Assembly (NCBI GenBank): GCA_026260175.1
Contig: JAKCWW010000844.1
Span: forward strand, 257 to 64,256
Direction of reading: 5' to 3'
Origin: Reticulitermes lucifugus
Taxonomy: Eukaryota; Arthropoda; Insecta; Blattodea; Rhinotermitidae
Length of the DNA: 64,000 bases
Shown here: one piece after another, positions 35,423-46,356 of the stretch
How positions within the stretch are numbered: the stretch's first letter is position 1
Layout of the letters: each line of letters begins with the position of its first letter
Notes under the pieces: model-generated
The model's database searches: none
What the model was told of the DNA's origin: nothing
What the model saw: the letters and a program-made list of their open reading frames with translations, nothing else
Translations under genes and position numbers: made by a program

Positions 35423-35782
35423 AAAAAAGAATACAGAATTTCGACAAGAGGATCTGTTTCCGTCCTCAGTTGACAGGATTATGATGAACGTATTCGTTTG
35501 CAACCGACAGAAGGAGCTAGTCTCAGTCACCAAACTGGTGCAGAGATAACTTTCTTTCGGAGGAGATGCCCGGCCACCCATTCACGGTAACAGATCACAA
35601 CCCGAATACTGTGTTCTCTTTCAATGTGACACGCTGGACGAAATCCAGAAAGCAGGTAAGCCTCAGCCTAATATAAAATTTCCAGAACCCTTTAGAACTG
35701 AATCACAGTTACAGCTCCTATTCGTTGTGACACTGATCAAATCGCAGCCGAAGATCTTATAGACATCCTCAGTGTTTCCAGA
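35423..35782. other. No feature seen
   Basis: Interval between a SINE and the small LINE insertion; no exon signs. Confidence 0.4.
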
Positions 35783-35795
35783 AACGTGGCAATCT

Positions 35796-35881
35796 TCTTC
35801 TTCTTCGGTGGCACTACAGTCCAATGCGGACCTTCGCCTCCTTAATGGCCCTTTCCCAGTCAGCTCTGTTTTTTGACCTTT
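35796..35881 (-). mobile_element. 86-bp 5'-truncated LINE insertion with 13-bp target duplication
   Basis: Perfect direct repeats AACGTGGCAATCT (35,783-35,795 and 35,882-35,894) flank an 86-bp insert. On the minus strand it encodes NRADWERAIKEAKVRIGL and a stop, the last codons of a LINE ORF, followed by a GCCACC(GAA)n tail. Extreme 5' truncation and a short triplet tail are typical of RTE-like non-LTR elements. Confidence 0.85.
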
Positions 35882-35894
35882 AACGTGGCAATCT

Positions 35895-36425
35895 ACTACA
35901 TTGTATTTCACAACGTACTGCGACCGCTGTCTCTCAGATCCTTAAAACTCTCATCGTATGTCCACTGCACTATTCGACTTTCAACACTATACAAAGCTGT
36001 TAAAGTTAGACGTTTTTAGGTGATTAGTGTGTGTGCAATACATAAACTGGATTCAAGTGACAAGTGGCGTAATTATGCAAACACTGTAATGGACCTACAA
36101 GTAAGGTTACGTAAGAGACGCAGGATCTCTTGGTCATCTGAACTACAGTTAGCTTCTCAAAACAAATTCTGCTTTAAAGATTGAAATAGTCCAGAAATAT
36201 ATTTGCCTGTGAGTAGTCAGTGGACAGAAGGAGCGAAGTGAATTCCACCGCAACAAAAGGGTCCAATGGCAAGCTCTTATAAACACAGGAAGGAACCTGA
36301 GGGTTCCACAAATAATGCAAAAATTTTACCATTTTCTCAAGATGGATTCTGCTCCATGAAATGAGCTAATTAAAAAATAACGTTAGCGCATACACCTAGT
36401 AGCCTGTTAGCAGACTAAGGTTAGT
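35895..36425. other. No feature seen
   Basis: AT-rich; no exon or repeat end. Confidence 0.4.
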
Positions 36426-36437
36426 CAAATGTTTAAG

Positions 36438-36995
36438 CTATACAAGTTTATTTATATCAACTACTGCACACCAATTATATATGCTCCTACATGTTTCGGC
36501 TGACTTTCTCAGCCATCATCAGGGAGTCATCCTCTAAAGACGTACGCAGTGTGCATCGTGTCTCTGAATGGTAAAATGTGCGTACATTACAGACGCAGGC
36601 ACTTATTTTATAGTTTAAATTATGTATCATAAAATAAAATCCAGTACGTTATTACATACAATATATACACACAATATATAAACACAAAAGTCCATTTCCA
36701 AATATCTGTCTCGTGAAGGAATTATATATATATATATATATTTATGTAATAAGATATTGGATTTTATTTTATCATATATAATTTAAACTATAAAATAAGT
36801 GACTGCATCTGTAATATACGCACATTTTACCATTCAATGACACGATGCACGCTGCTTACGTCTGTAGAGGATGACTCCCTGATGATGTCTGAGAAAGTCA
36901 GCCGAAACATGTAGGAGCATATATAATTGATGTGCAGTAGTTGGTATAGACAAACTTGTATTTGTAAAATAACTGCACGGAATATGTATAATATT
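36438..36995. mobile_element. Inverted-repeat retroelement-like unit with two hammerhead cores
   Basis: Two arms of about 230 bp (36,441-36,670 and 36,725-36,960) are inverted copies, with an AT-rich spacer. Arm 1 on the minus strand (36522-36488) and arm 2 on the plus strand (36,879-36,913) each carry CUGAUGA, stem II (GGCUGA/UCAGCC in arm 1), GAAAC, AU and GUA, and stem I CUCC/GGAG outside. The helix III segment ACAUGU is palindromic. Direct repeats AAATGTTTAAG (36,427-36,437 and 36,996-37,006) flank the unit, with a 35-bp non-repeated tail after arm 2. Inverted terminal repeats with hammerheads fit a deleted Penelope-like element or retrozyme (inference); no protein-coding part is left. 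Confidence 0.7.
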
Positions 36996-37006
36996 AAATG
37001 TTTAAG

Positions 37007-37984
37007 AATTTACTTCTTGTTATAAAACTGGAATCTTTGCAAAAGCCTGCCTTACGAACCTACTGGGATTCAATTTGTTCAGGTCACGTCCCAACAACAT
37101 TCTTTCCTAAAATCCATTTTCATCAACGTCTAGGCCTTCTACGAAGCCTTGCGAATACAATTTTGTGCTTACCCTACCTCCATCAGTGCCAGATATGTCG
37201 GCCATCGGAAGCTCCTGAGTTATTAATCAATACAAGGTGAACAGAGTACGGGAGAACCAGATCGGGTTGTGATGTGTGGTAGCAATTTTATGAATTTTTT
37301 GACGATAAAAGACATGCATTGTGCTGATCTTATTACATTCTTAGTTGTAAAAATGTTCACGTAAGACTCAATTCTGAGACTTAAATAAACAAAGGATCTC
37401 CTTAAGAAGAAACAATATATGTTTATATCCAGACACCTCAGCGTGCAAATGGGAGAACATACTTAACAGAAATAATAATAATAACAATAATAATAATAAT
37501 AATAAAGCATATTTTAAAGCATTGCTTACGGAAATGATTCCACTGAGTAGGAGATATTTGAAATGTTGTGTAAGGTTTGATTACAGAGAGATACACCACA
37601 GGCTTCAGAAATACAATTCAACACTACCATATTACTATGGCGTCAGCATGTAATTCCATAGAGAATAGAACGTCGAGTAACCGGAGTGATGGGAACTGGC
37701 CTAATTCGAAATATAGATTGGTTCATACAATCGAGTAATAATGAAAGACGCCCATATCTCCGCATAGCTGCAATCAGATAGCAGACCGAATCCTTTGATC
37801 AAAAACATAGCTAAATACGTACGTTAATACACTTCGCATTCGGATAATTGAGGTGCGTCCATCCTGAATTACATGCTTACTTTTATCCTCAGTAATTCAA
37901 TACAGCCCTATGTCGTTTATTAATTTTTGAGTTAATTAAAAATGCCTTTTCAACTCACCTCAAACTTCTGTCTCGTAGATTAAA
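37007..37984. other. No gene seen; (AAT)n tract
   Basis: AT-rich. Contains a microsatellite at 37,471-37,505. An 80-codon plus-strand frame at 36,998-37,240 has no recognised content. Confidence 0.45.
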
Positions 37985-37989
37985 AATAT

Positions 37990-38095
37990 AGCTAAAGTTG
38001 TCTACGTACATGCCGTGAAGGTATGTGGGGAAGTGGAAGTATACCTTCAGTCGTTCTTAATCTCGGCATAAGATGGAGATTAGGGAGTAAATGGC
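37990..38095 (-). mobile_element. tRNA-SINE family A, 3' fragment
   Basis: Minus strand: CTCCATCTTATGCCGAG, AGAACGACTGAAGG, CCCCACATACCTTCACGGCA, TGTACGTAGACAACTTTAGC. Only the distal body and tail are present. Confidence 0.6.
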
Positions 38096-38825
38096 AGTAC
38101 TCACAGTTATTTGAGTCTATCTTGGCCAAGGTCAGAACGAAATATTGTTTCAAGTTATGACATCTTCTTTCCGCATCCTTATCACAACCCACGCTTGTCA
38201 TCCCCTCTTATTTGGCGACTGCATCTCCATTAAATAACCTAGCAAAATGTTTATTTTTTTTAATGTCGTATCACCATAACATCGCTCTACCACACACGAA
38301 CACAGTCCCTACAGTGCCCTTCACACTTCAAAAAACGACCACGAAAAACTTCATTTGATGTTTACATGGTCTTAACATAAAGAGTATAAAATAAAGGATT
38401 AACAAATGGGTCACCTTTGTTTTTCTATGTGGCCGCATGCATTTTATCCTAAACCACTGAAACTGAGGTCTACACGAAAAGTTTGGACAGATAAGCGTAG
38501 GTCGGATAATGCTATTAAAAAGAACCACAAAAAAAGGGGTATGATGTGAATTGAGTTCACGTGGCTCAGAACAGAATTTAAGAACATGGCAATAAAGTTT
38601 TCGTTTTCATAAATAAAGGTAAACTTCCTTACAACCGGGTGACTACTGAGTCAAAAGGAGTGTATTCCATGGAACTAGTAAATTGTCATGAGAAGTGCGA
38701 GGAGAAATACATGATTTCGTCCTCATTATCCATGCACCGTATCGAGCAATGTCTTAAGAGAATGTTACATATCTCATTAAGGCCGAATGCTCCTAGTTTA
38801 TAGAAATTAAATGGTTCTGATAGAT
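38096..38825. other. No gene seen
   Basis: AT-rich. ATTCCATGGAACTAGTAAA near 38,667 resembles the LINE 3' tail motif in isolation. Confidence 0.4.
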
Positions 38826-38827
38826 TT

Positions 38828-39092
38828 AAAAGGTAAAGGTAAAGGTTAAGTTCAGCCTAGAACAGGCCATGAAGGCCCAGAGGGGGAGTAGAGCGCTAGA
38901 TGGGGTGGGTGATCAACGCCACGCCCCGTCCGCTTTACCCCCGGGGAAGACACAAGGTACCCTTTGTACAGGAGGCTGGGTAGGCCCCAGGGCCGGCCTG
39001 GACAGGCGCGGAAAATCTCGCTGCCACCGGGATTCGATCCCCGGACCGTCCAGCCAGTAGCGAGTCACTATACCGACTACGATATCCTGGCT
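38828..39092 (-). mobile_element. tRNA-SINE family A, near full length (subfamily 1)
   Basis: Well preserved on the minus strand. Head GGATATCGTAGTCGGTATAG, then GTGACTCGCTACTGGCTGGA and B box GGGATCGAATCCCGG. Next GGGGGTAAAGCGGACGGGGC, CGCTCTACTCCCCCTC, and GGCCTTCATGGCCTGTTCTA shared with the 17.5 kb copy. The tail is three or four ACCTTT-like units. Confidence 0.85.
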
Positions 39093-40105
39093 CACTCTCA
39101 TAGATTCTACAAAGTTAAATTTGAATGTAGATTTCAGTAGAGTGGTGGGTATAGATCGGAATGCGATTGGCCCAGCAGCTTTTTTTGCAGCCTTTAAAAA
39201 TGCGACGGACATGCATCAAGTTATTTAAAAAATAAAACAAGCAGACGGGAGAAAGAACAGACAGGATATCCTCAGGATATTAAGAGTGTAGTCTAAGAAT
39301 TTCGTGTACATAACGAAGAGTAGCGATGTGTTTACTGAACTAACCACCTGAAGGCGAAAACTAATCTACAGTTTTGCATAAAGATTCGATTTGTACGGCA
39401 CAGAGCTCACAGATAACACAGCGTGTTTCGATTCGGGGCCATCGGTTAATGTTGTGCAAGGAAACAACCCCTATTTACTGTAAGAATTACATGCAACACG
39501 TAACGCACCGTGTACCAAATTGCAGAGATTTTAAGTGTCAAACCTGGCGGTAAATATATTTACCACTGGGCTGTAAAGGTTTAATACTCCCCAGGGGGCA
39601 CACTAGCGCCAGCCATCCGGCTTCCGAACAAAACGCTGGAATCTACTTGGCTGCAAAAAAAAACAGTTCTCTTCTATAGGGCCGATAGGATTTTGAGGTT
39701 CTGAACCGTATAATCTCATTAGTCTTTCGATATTCACGCAGCTGCTGTTAACTTTCGGCTTTCCGGAGGCTCGAACAAACCTCAGTCAACAAACTACAAT
39801 TCCTTTCCCTTAGCGTAGACTTTGTTTCTTGGATTTGAAGTATCACTGCTTTTACTTGGTTCTCTCTACTTACAGAACAAATACCCTTCAATGTGGTTAT
39901 TACAAACCATCTCAGTTAATCGCCTTTCATTTCATGGCTACTGTATTTCCATAAATCAATATTATTCATTTGACAAAATGGTGAAGATAAAATGCGGTAA
40001 AAACTTCACGCGAACACACACTGGATACGTCCAGTGTCAAGCGGCATGCACGTGCACCAAAATCAGGGTGAAGATTCAAATATTCTAGGATTTAGGTCGC
40101 ACCTG
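39093..40105. other. No feature seen
   Basis: No exon or repeat recognised. An 88-codon plus-strand frame at 39,822-40,088 has no domain. Confidence 0.4.
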
Positions 40106-40109
40106 CTAA

Positions 40110-40262
40110 TCTGGAACTGTTGAAGCTAAAGAAAAAAAGGTACTACAATCCTTCGAAACGTCGGTAACTCTTTACCAGTCGATAAGACGTAACATCACAG
40201 AAACTTGAATCTTCGGTATCATCACTACGAGAGCCTTAAATCTCACAAAATCAGGCTCTCAC
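40110..40262 (+). repeat. Diverged hammerhead/foldback-family repeat
   Basis: On the plus strand AAGG...CCTT (stem II, 40,136-40,153) is followed by CGAAACGTCGGTAACTC (40,154-40,170). This is the GAAAC, palindromic ACGU and GUC end of the core. The CUGANGA box is not clear. AAGACGTAACATCACAGAAA downstream is an arm remnant. Confidence 0.4.
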
Positions 40263-42098
40263 GACTTAGATTTGAAGGAACAGAATAACATAATTTGCTG
40301 GAAGAAGAGTAGCACAGTGATAACAGGAAAGGCACACATAAATTTCCGGGCAGGATTCATTAACCCTGATTTCCTACTGCATAAATTTCTAGTTTTATGT
40401 ATCTATTAGTGTTATTATTGTTATTTCATTTTAATTCTGTTAAGTAATTTTTAAGTACAGATTCTGTAACTTATTCGTTAAATTTGGCGGATATAAAAAC
40501 AGACTTCCAAATCGTCGCCATATTTGTAATTTCTGACTTGCAAATAGAAAATATTCTTATCAGTTTGGTGAGTATTAAGGAGATAAAGAAACGTTTATTT
40601 GTCATTTCGATTTAACGGGGCAATACCAACTGGCCGGATGGATCTAAAATAAAAATTTACTACATCAATTTAACAAGAGTTTTCAACAAAAAATTTTACT
40701 AAGATCCATTCAGAAATCGAGAATGATGCTAGGTCACAAACGGACCAATCGATGTCGGGTGAACATGTTACATATAAGGTGTCCCTTTTGTCGATTCATA
40801 TATAGAGTCTAATGAGTGGCTTCCTAGTGTATGAAATTTGAACGCGCAAAAAAAAAAGTAAAAAAAAATCTCCAGGAGTTACATCTACCAAGCTGGATCA
40901 ATCTCGATCCATCACATCTACAATCAGATGTACCATTAGTTTTAACTGCGTTACCGCGTTTCATGTAACCTTTTCAATAACACTGCGCCATATCATTTTT
41001 CAAGTATTTCGTGCTGCAGCTTGCAATGAAAATTAAATTAAATCACGCAATTTATCTTATACAATTTCTACGGCCCGTAATCCATCGTTATTATTAACAA
41101 CAGAAATTCTCCTTTGTCTTCAAACCCTTTCAATTTTTCCCATACACAGAAAGGAAATAAAGCCTACACTAAAGTCTGTCCATCTTTTTACGGCTAGACG
41201 TTCTCTTACGCGCTTTTTCTAACACTTTCTATTTCTCTTGTTTCCGCAGATTTATAGCAAGGAAAAAAACCCCTGGGGCAATTTAGCCTCTGATATCGTA
41301 TCTTATTTGCATTCACATCCATAGACCAAAACTCGATACCACCCTTTTGGACTTAGTTTTAGAGATTTTCTCCAATATTTTAGATAAATTGCTGGGACAG
41401 CATGGACGAATTTAGAGTAAGTTTGAAGGTTCATACCTCCCTACAGAGTCTAGGACAACAAGAAAAATTCATTTTTATCGAAAATATTATTCTGGTTACA
41501 AGATAAAGATATAGTGACAGACAAACATCAAGGTTAGCAGCACAATTTGTATATGGATATATGCTACGTAAAGTCATAGGCTGATTGTGAAAGTTGGTAC
41601 TTTTTCGGTACCTGGTCAAGAAATGCATGTGTTTGTCCACCCTCTCCCTGCTTAAAGGTAAGATATTGATGTTGTAAACACTGCCTTATATTCGTTAAAC
41701 TAGGAAGTTGGACAACCCACGTGGGTACTTCTTTACTACCTGTTATCAGCAAAAGACCCACCACCATAAGTGCCTTGCGTATTTCTGAGGTGTAATGACT
41801 TTGGTTATATCAGTACGTTCGGACTGAGAAGCTTCTGACTCCATCGCTATACTGAGAAAACTTGAGAGAAATATCCATGTAATAGTTACTTAACATACGA
41901 GAAAAATGAGTGCATATTTTCCCTACGTAGAAGTGAGTATTACTAGTAATATTAAACTAGGTATAATATTTCTTGTATTTAATATTCGATTATTTAATGA
42001 CATAATACACTTTTGTTCTTTACATGTGCCTACAATCAATCACAATTTAATCTACTGAAAGAAATAAGAACATATCAATTATTGTTATGGAGTATAGC
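40263..42098. other. Long stretch with no recognised feature
   Basis: AT-rich; opposed 67-69 codon frames near 41,431-41,767 lack any domain. Confidence 0.4.
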
Positions 42099-42099
42099 T

Positions 42100-42175
42100 A
42101 GGTCAAGGGGCCTTATCTACGCCATAGGTTGCGACGTTTCGAATGTGCTTTTAAAGCAACACCGTCTATTTTCTA
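42100..42175 (-). repeat. Possible hammerhead-family remnant
   Basis: Minus strand: an imperfect stem around GCTTTAAAAGC, then TTCGAAACGTCGCAACC (GAAAC-GUC with palindromic ACGU). The upstream box is absent. Confidence 0.3.
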
Positions 42176-42315
42176 TGTTCTAACGGACGAGTATAATATT
42201 CGTACAAGAAAGTTTAATATAACCCCCATCCTTCCAGCAACAAACCTCAGTGAAATCCACTGACTAGCTCCTGTGACATAACGTGAGGATGAGCAGACAG
42301 ATCTTGCAATTAATA

Positions 42316-42540
42316 TTCCCTCTAACCTGCGCGGTTGCGCGGCCGCGCAGTAAATGAAATGCTCCCGCGCACACTGAATTGTTGCCGCGCAGCTGGAATG
42401 TTTCAGTTTTCAATGTAAGTAGTCTTATTATGCATATTACAAAAAACTTTTAAAGTTCCGCGCAGAGGTCAGGTCGTGTAAAAATTTTCTGCTCAGAGCA
42501 ATAGCAGGTCCGCGCAGCTGTTAAAAAAAATTAGAGGGAA
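42316..42540. mobile_element. CpG-rich MITE-like element
   Basis: Inverted ends TTCCCTCTAA (42,316-42,325 and 42,531-42,540) enclose 225 bp. The motif CCGCGCA recurs about five times (CCGCGCAGTAA, CCGCGCACACT, CCGCGCAGCTGG, CCGCGCAGAGG, CCGCGCAGCTGT), plus a palindrome-like TGCGCGGTTGCGCGGCCGCG. No clear target duplication. Probably a non-autonomous DNA element; superfamily not decided. Confidence 0.55.
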
Positions 42541-45120
42541 AATTTGCTTACAATTAAACATAAAAAAGTCTGCAACAATGAAAGAACTTCAAACACATTT
42601 TAAAACACGAATTTTACATCTCAAATTAGAAATAGATACGACCATTTTTATTGTCGGGGCTTAGAGTCATTATAAAAGTATATTTGTCATAGACGTATAA
42701 TAATATTGATTGGCCTCAGTCACCCATCAGCCGATTCGTGAGACAGAATCAGCCTTGTGTGAATCGCACATAGATCATCGAGCGAGCAAAAATCGAAATT
42801 GTTAAATCCACTAAGAGGGTTTCTTTCATGAGACCGTGTTTTGTGGTGTGTACAAAATAAAATTGAAATGCTCACCTCCAACACTCCTATCACCCTCTTC
42901 ATTAGTTCTTCTTATAGCATGCTATCCGATGCATGTAGAATGCTCTTCTTTATTACACTCTTCCACTTTTCGCTATGATGTCAGTAAGCCACAAAATATT
43001 CAACATGACGTCCATTTGCAAAAATTTGCCTTTCAGTTTTGATAAGATGGTAGACGCGTCTGTGGCAAAAACTGTTTTTAAATTAGTAACGTTGTATTTA
43101 AAGATAAATTGGAAATAGTATTGTCGCACAGAAAATTCAACAAGAAATTCAAGTAAATTTTGTCTGATTTTCACAATACGTGCCTTATTAAGTAATTACA
43201 CGACTGACTAAAACCACTGATAATAATAATTTTAATGTTGGTTTTCAGAAACACTGTTACAAAAATAACACACTGGGATACGAAATGAATGCTGTAAATA
43301 AATTCAGCTCAGGTACACTCTATTAAAAATATCAGCACGGTCATTATCTTTTACGGAGAGAGTGCCTTATAAACGGTCGCGAGAGGCACACCAAGAGTGA
43401 ATGCAATGTACCCAACCGCCAAATGAGTTCATATTATTCACAAACTCCAAGTGCTTTCATAAATGCTCAAAGAAGTGCCTTCATTTTATTGCATGTAAAT
43501 AAAGAAACTTCCTCATCTGATGGGGCAAATTTTGCCGTACTTTATATTTACAGTTATGATTGCTACCTTTAAACCGGCCTTCTGCTTTCCCTTGACCTAA
43601 ATTCGTCTATCCATTCCCGTAAGCCAATTCCCAGTGGTGGTCCCATTTCTACCCAACACGAGGTCTAAGTCATTCTGCCTTCAGCGTCAGAGCTCTAACT
43701 CCAAGAAATGTTCTTCTGCAATACAGGGTGAGTTTAAAACAAACCCTATAATTCCGGTATTATATCTCCGCAATACGCAGAGCAAAACCTCTACTGAACG
43801 ACGTGCAAGACAACAAGCCGATGTGCCTCAGAACTGCAAACACGTTCTAAAATACAAGGTTGAAGCCACGGCTCTGCACTAGAACAGAAGCTCTCAGCGT
43901 TCCAAGAACAGCTGTCCAATTCAGAAACATCCAAACAAGCAACTAGTTCAGCTAACAGTAAATTATCTAGTCACGATAAATGACACAAAGTAATATCGTC
44001 TGCTCTATAGGCTACTAGCGGAAAATGGAAATGCAGCTTCTTGTTACACAGGTTCTTTATTGTCATAATCATCGTCACAATAATATCAATATGTAATTAA
44101 ATGTTTTCCATCTACTTTAAGGATTTTTGAAAATCGCGCTCTGTTCAGACCCAAGGTGGGCAAACGAAAATCTCTCTTTCCTCCCAAGCCGATAATTACA
44201 ATTTGCAACTACCTGCTAGTTGTCCCTCCCGCAGAGGGGCAAAGATACGAATCCAATAGTTGCACTGCAAATATATGAAATGTTCCCATCTTCAGAATGG
44301 TCGTGGTTAAGATTTTTATGCTGAAGCATAATTTGTCATTGTATGAGATCCGAGGCAACAAAATGCATCAGATAAAATAGAGACTATATTACTAAAAATC
44401 TCTTAGCCAAGAAATTCTCTTAGAAAGTTACGAGTATACTGGAAAACATCGAAGATCTCAACAGCGTAAGAAATTACTAGTTACGTGAGACCACAGACGC
44501 TGCGTGTTGCTCCTTGTACTGTTGTTTTGGCAATAAAGCACATTAAATTAAACTAAACCAAATTAAATGTAATAAATGACCTACGTGTATGCAAGTAACA
44601 GAATAAACAATTTTAAGCTTTATAAACATCGAATTCGGGCGAAATTATGGAATGTAATTGCACAAATAATAAATTCCTTGACCGGCCTATTAACGACAGC
44701 AAGTCTGCTTAAAAATACCGGATACAGATATAGTTCTACTGCTATAATGCTGTGTCGGATTGTGCGGGTCAGATTGTTATGCATTATTTGCATCTGAGTG
44801 AACATAAGCCCAACATATGCGTATACAATCCGTATTGGGGACGTCGCTCCTCGCCTGTCGTCTTCAGATTTCAGCTCTGCACGAAATTGAATATCTTGTG
44901 ATCCAGGATTATATTGATGGCTTTTATTATTTTCTTTCATGAATTGGTCCACTAAGGTCACGCGCATTACACAATTACAAAAGTCGGCCAAAAAGTATAA
45001 ATTTATACGGTTTGTCAAGATGTTCAATAGAACAAAAAAATTGTTACGCGATAACCTATAAGAAAGTAAATTTTTAAGTACTAAAACTAGCAATATTTAA
45101 AAAGCTCTACTCAGTCGTAC
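42541..45120. other. Long stretch with no recognised feature
   Basis: AT-rich. A minus-strand frame of 157 codons (44,620-45,093) is the longest here, but its peptide is hydrophobic, lacks a domain, and overlaps a 73-codon frame on the other strand. I regard it as chance or an unrecognised element. Confidence 0.35.
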
Positions 45121-45124
45121 AACA

Positions 45125-45405
45125 CAGTATTTCGTGAATATGTTGTCACATTATCATGTTCACTACATGTTTAGGTACCATCGTACCTTTTTCAGGTAAA
45201 ATATTCTTCGTACTTTTACCAGCCTACAGATAAAATGCACTGGTGTTAGAGTTATTGTTACAATTAAAATTAGAATATTATCATAGTTTGTAAAAACACG
45301 AAAGCTGTTTCACCTGAAGACAGTAGCACTGGCTTTACTGGTACGGAAACAAACAGTAAACATAAAGAAGTGATAATACACTGAAGGAATATTTTTGTGT
45401 CTGTA
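45125..45405. repeat. Inverted pair of hammerhead-like repeats, diverged
   Basis: On the minus strand 45195-45164 shows stem II AGGUAC/GUACCU and then AAACAUGUA. On the plus strand near 45,315-45,350 CCTGAAGACAGTA, a loop, TACTG and GGAAAC occur. The sequences beyond both cores (GTAGTGAACATGATAATGTG and ACAGTAAACATAAAGAAGTG) align in inverted orientation. Same architecture as the 36.4 kb unit but older. Confidence 0.4.
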
Positions 45406-46110
45406 AGTCCAGATAAGAATTTAAACCCTTTTTCGATGTAGTAAATATTTGTTTAAACAAGTGACAATAATTTCTGACTAATGCAAGTCATATAATTAGC
45501 TTTGGAACAATGTATGCAAGATAAAATCCGTATTTTTAGCTGCAACAAATAAATAATTATGAATAATAAATATGCAACACACTAAAGGATTGATTTATTA
45601 AATGTATGCATTCCACTGGCGTACATCTTTCCATTATCTTCTTAGAGCACAGTGCTCACCACAAACTTAACTGACCAATGTCTGGAAAAGTTGAAGTTAC
45701 TTTATGGCCGTTCTGTAGCGGGCTAATCTACAAAGAATTTTCCTTAATACAGCCAGTGCAATTCCTATCACACTAGACACAACTTATCTTGTGTAACGTT
45801 ACAGATATATTCACTGCTCTGCAGCTTAATGGCAGAACTACTTGGTCCCTAACCCAGTTTCCATTGAGAAAATTTTATTGCTTTATTTAAAAGTCTTCGT
45901 GGCGTTTTTAACTCTTCCTTCGTTTATTCTATAAAATTCTCTCCAGTAAGAACCCAAGCACTACTTGTCAGGCGTATTAAGGAATTAACATCTTTGGTAA
46001 CCTGTGCAATGAGCGAGCAAGTCTTCTTGTAGCGGGCAGTTTAAGATTTGGCTTTCCCAATCGAAAATTTCTTCCGTTTTAATTACAGCTACATTATAAA
46101 GTGTTTCTTA
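45406..46110. other. No feature seen
   Basis: AT-rich interval; no exon signs. Confidence 0.4.
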
Positions 46111-46113
46111 TGG

Positions 46114-46356
46114 TTCGACAGCCTTAGTCGGCCTAGGCCTCCTCGTTGTTAAAGTTTCGAAATCACACTCAGAAACACCACACTCGGTAGGACTCCTCTG
46201 GGCGAGTGATAAGCCCGTCGCAGAGACCTCTATCTGACAGCACACAACACTCACAAGAGACAGACATCCATGCCTCCGGTGGGATTCGAACCTGCAATCC
46301 CAGCAAGCGAGTGGCCGCAGACCCACGCCTTAGACCGCGCGGCCACCGGGATCGGC
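46114..46356 (-). mobile_element. tRNA-SINE family B, full length
   Basis: Minus-strand head GCCGATCCCGGTGGCCGCGC, then GGTCTAAGGCGTGGGTCTGC and B box GGTTCGAATCCCACCGG. The body has GTCTCTTGTGAGTGTTGTGT and GAGTCCTACCGAGTGTGGTG. The 3' end is GAGGAGGCCTAGGCCGAC. Compared with the other two copies the tail is short and lacks poly-A. Confidence 0.85.

Noticed and set aside
44620-45093. 157-codon minus-strand ORF
   Set aside because: No domain, no exon borders, overlapping frame on the other strand; expected by chance in 64 kb.
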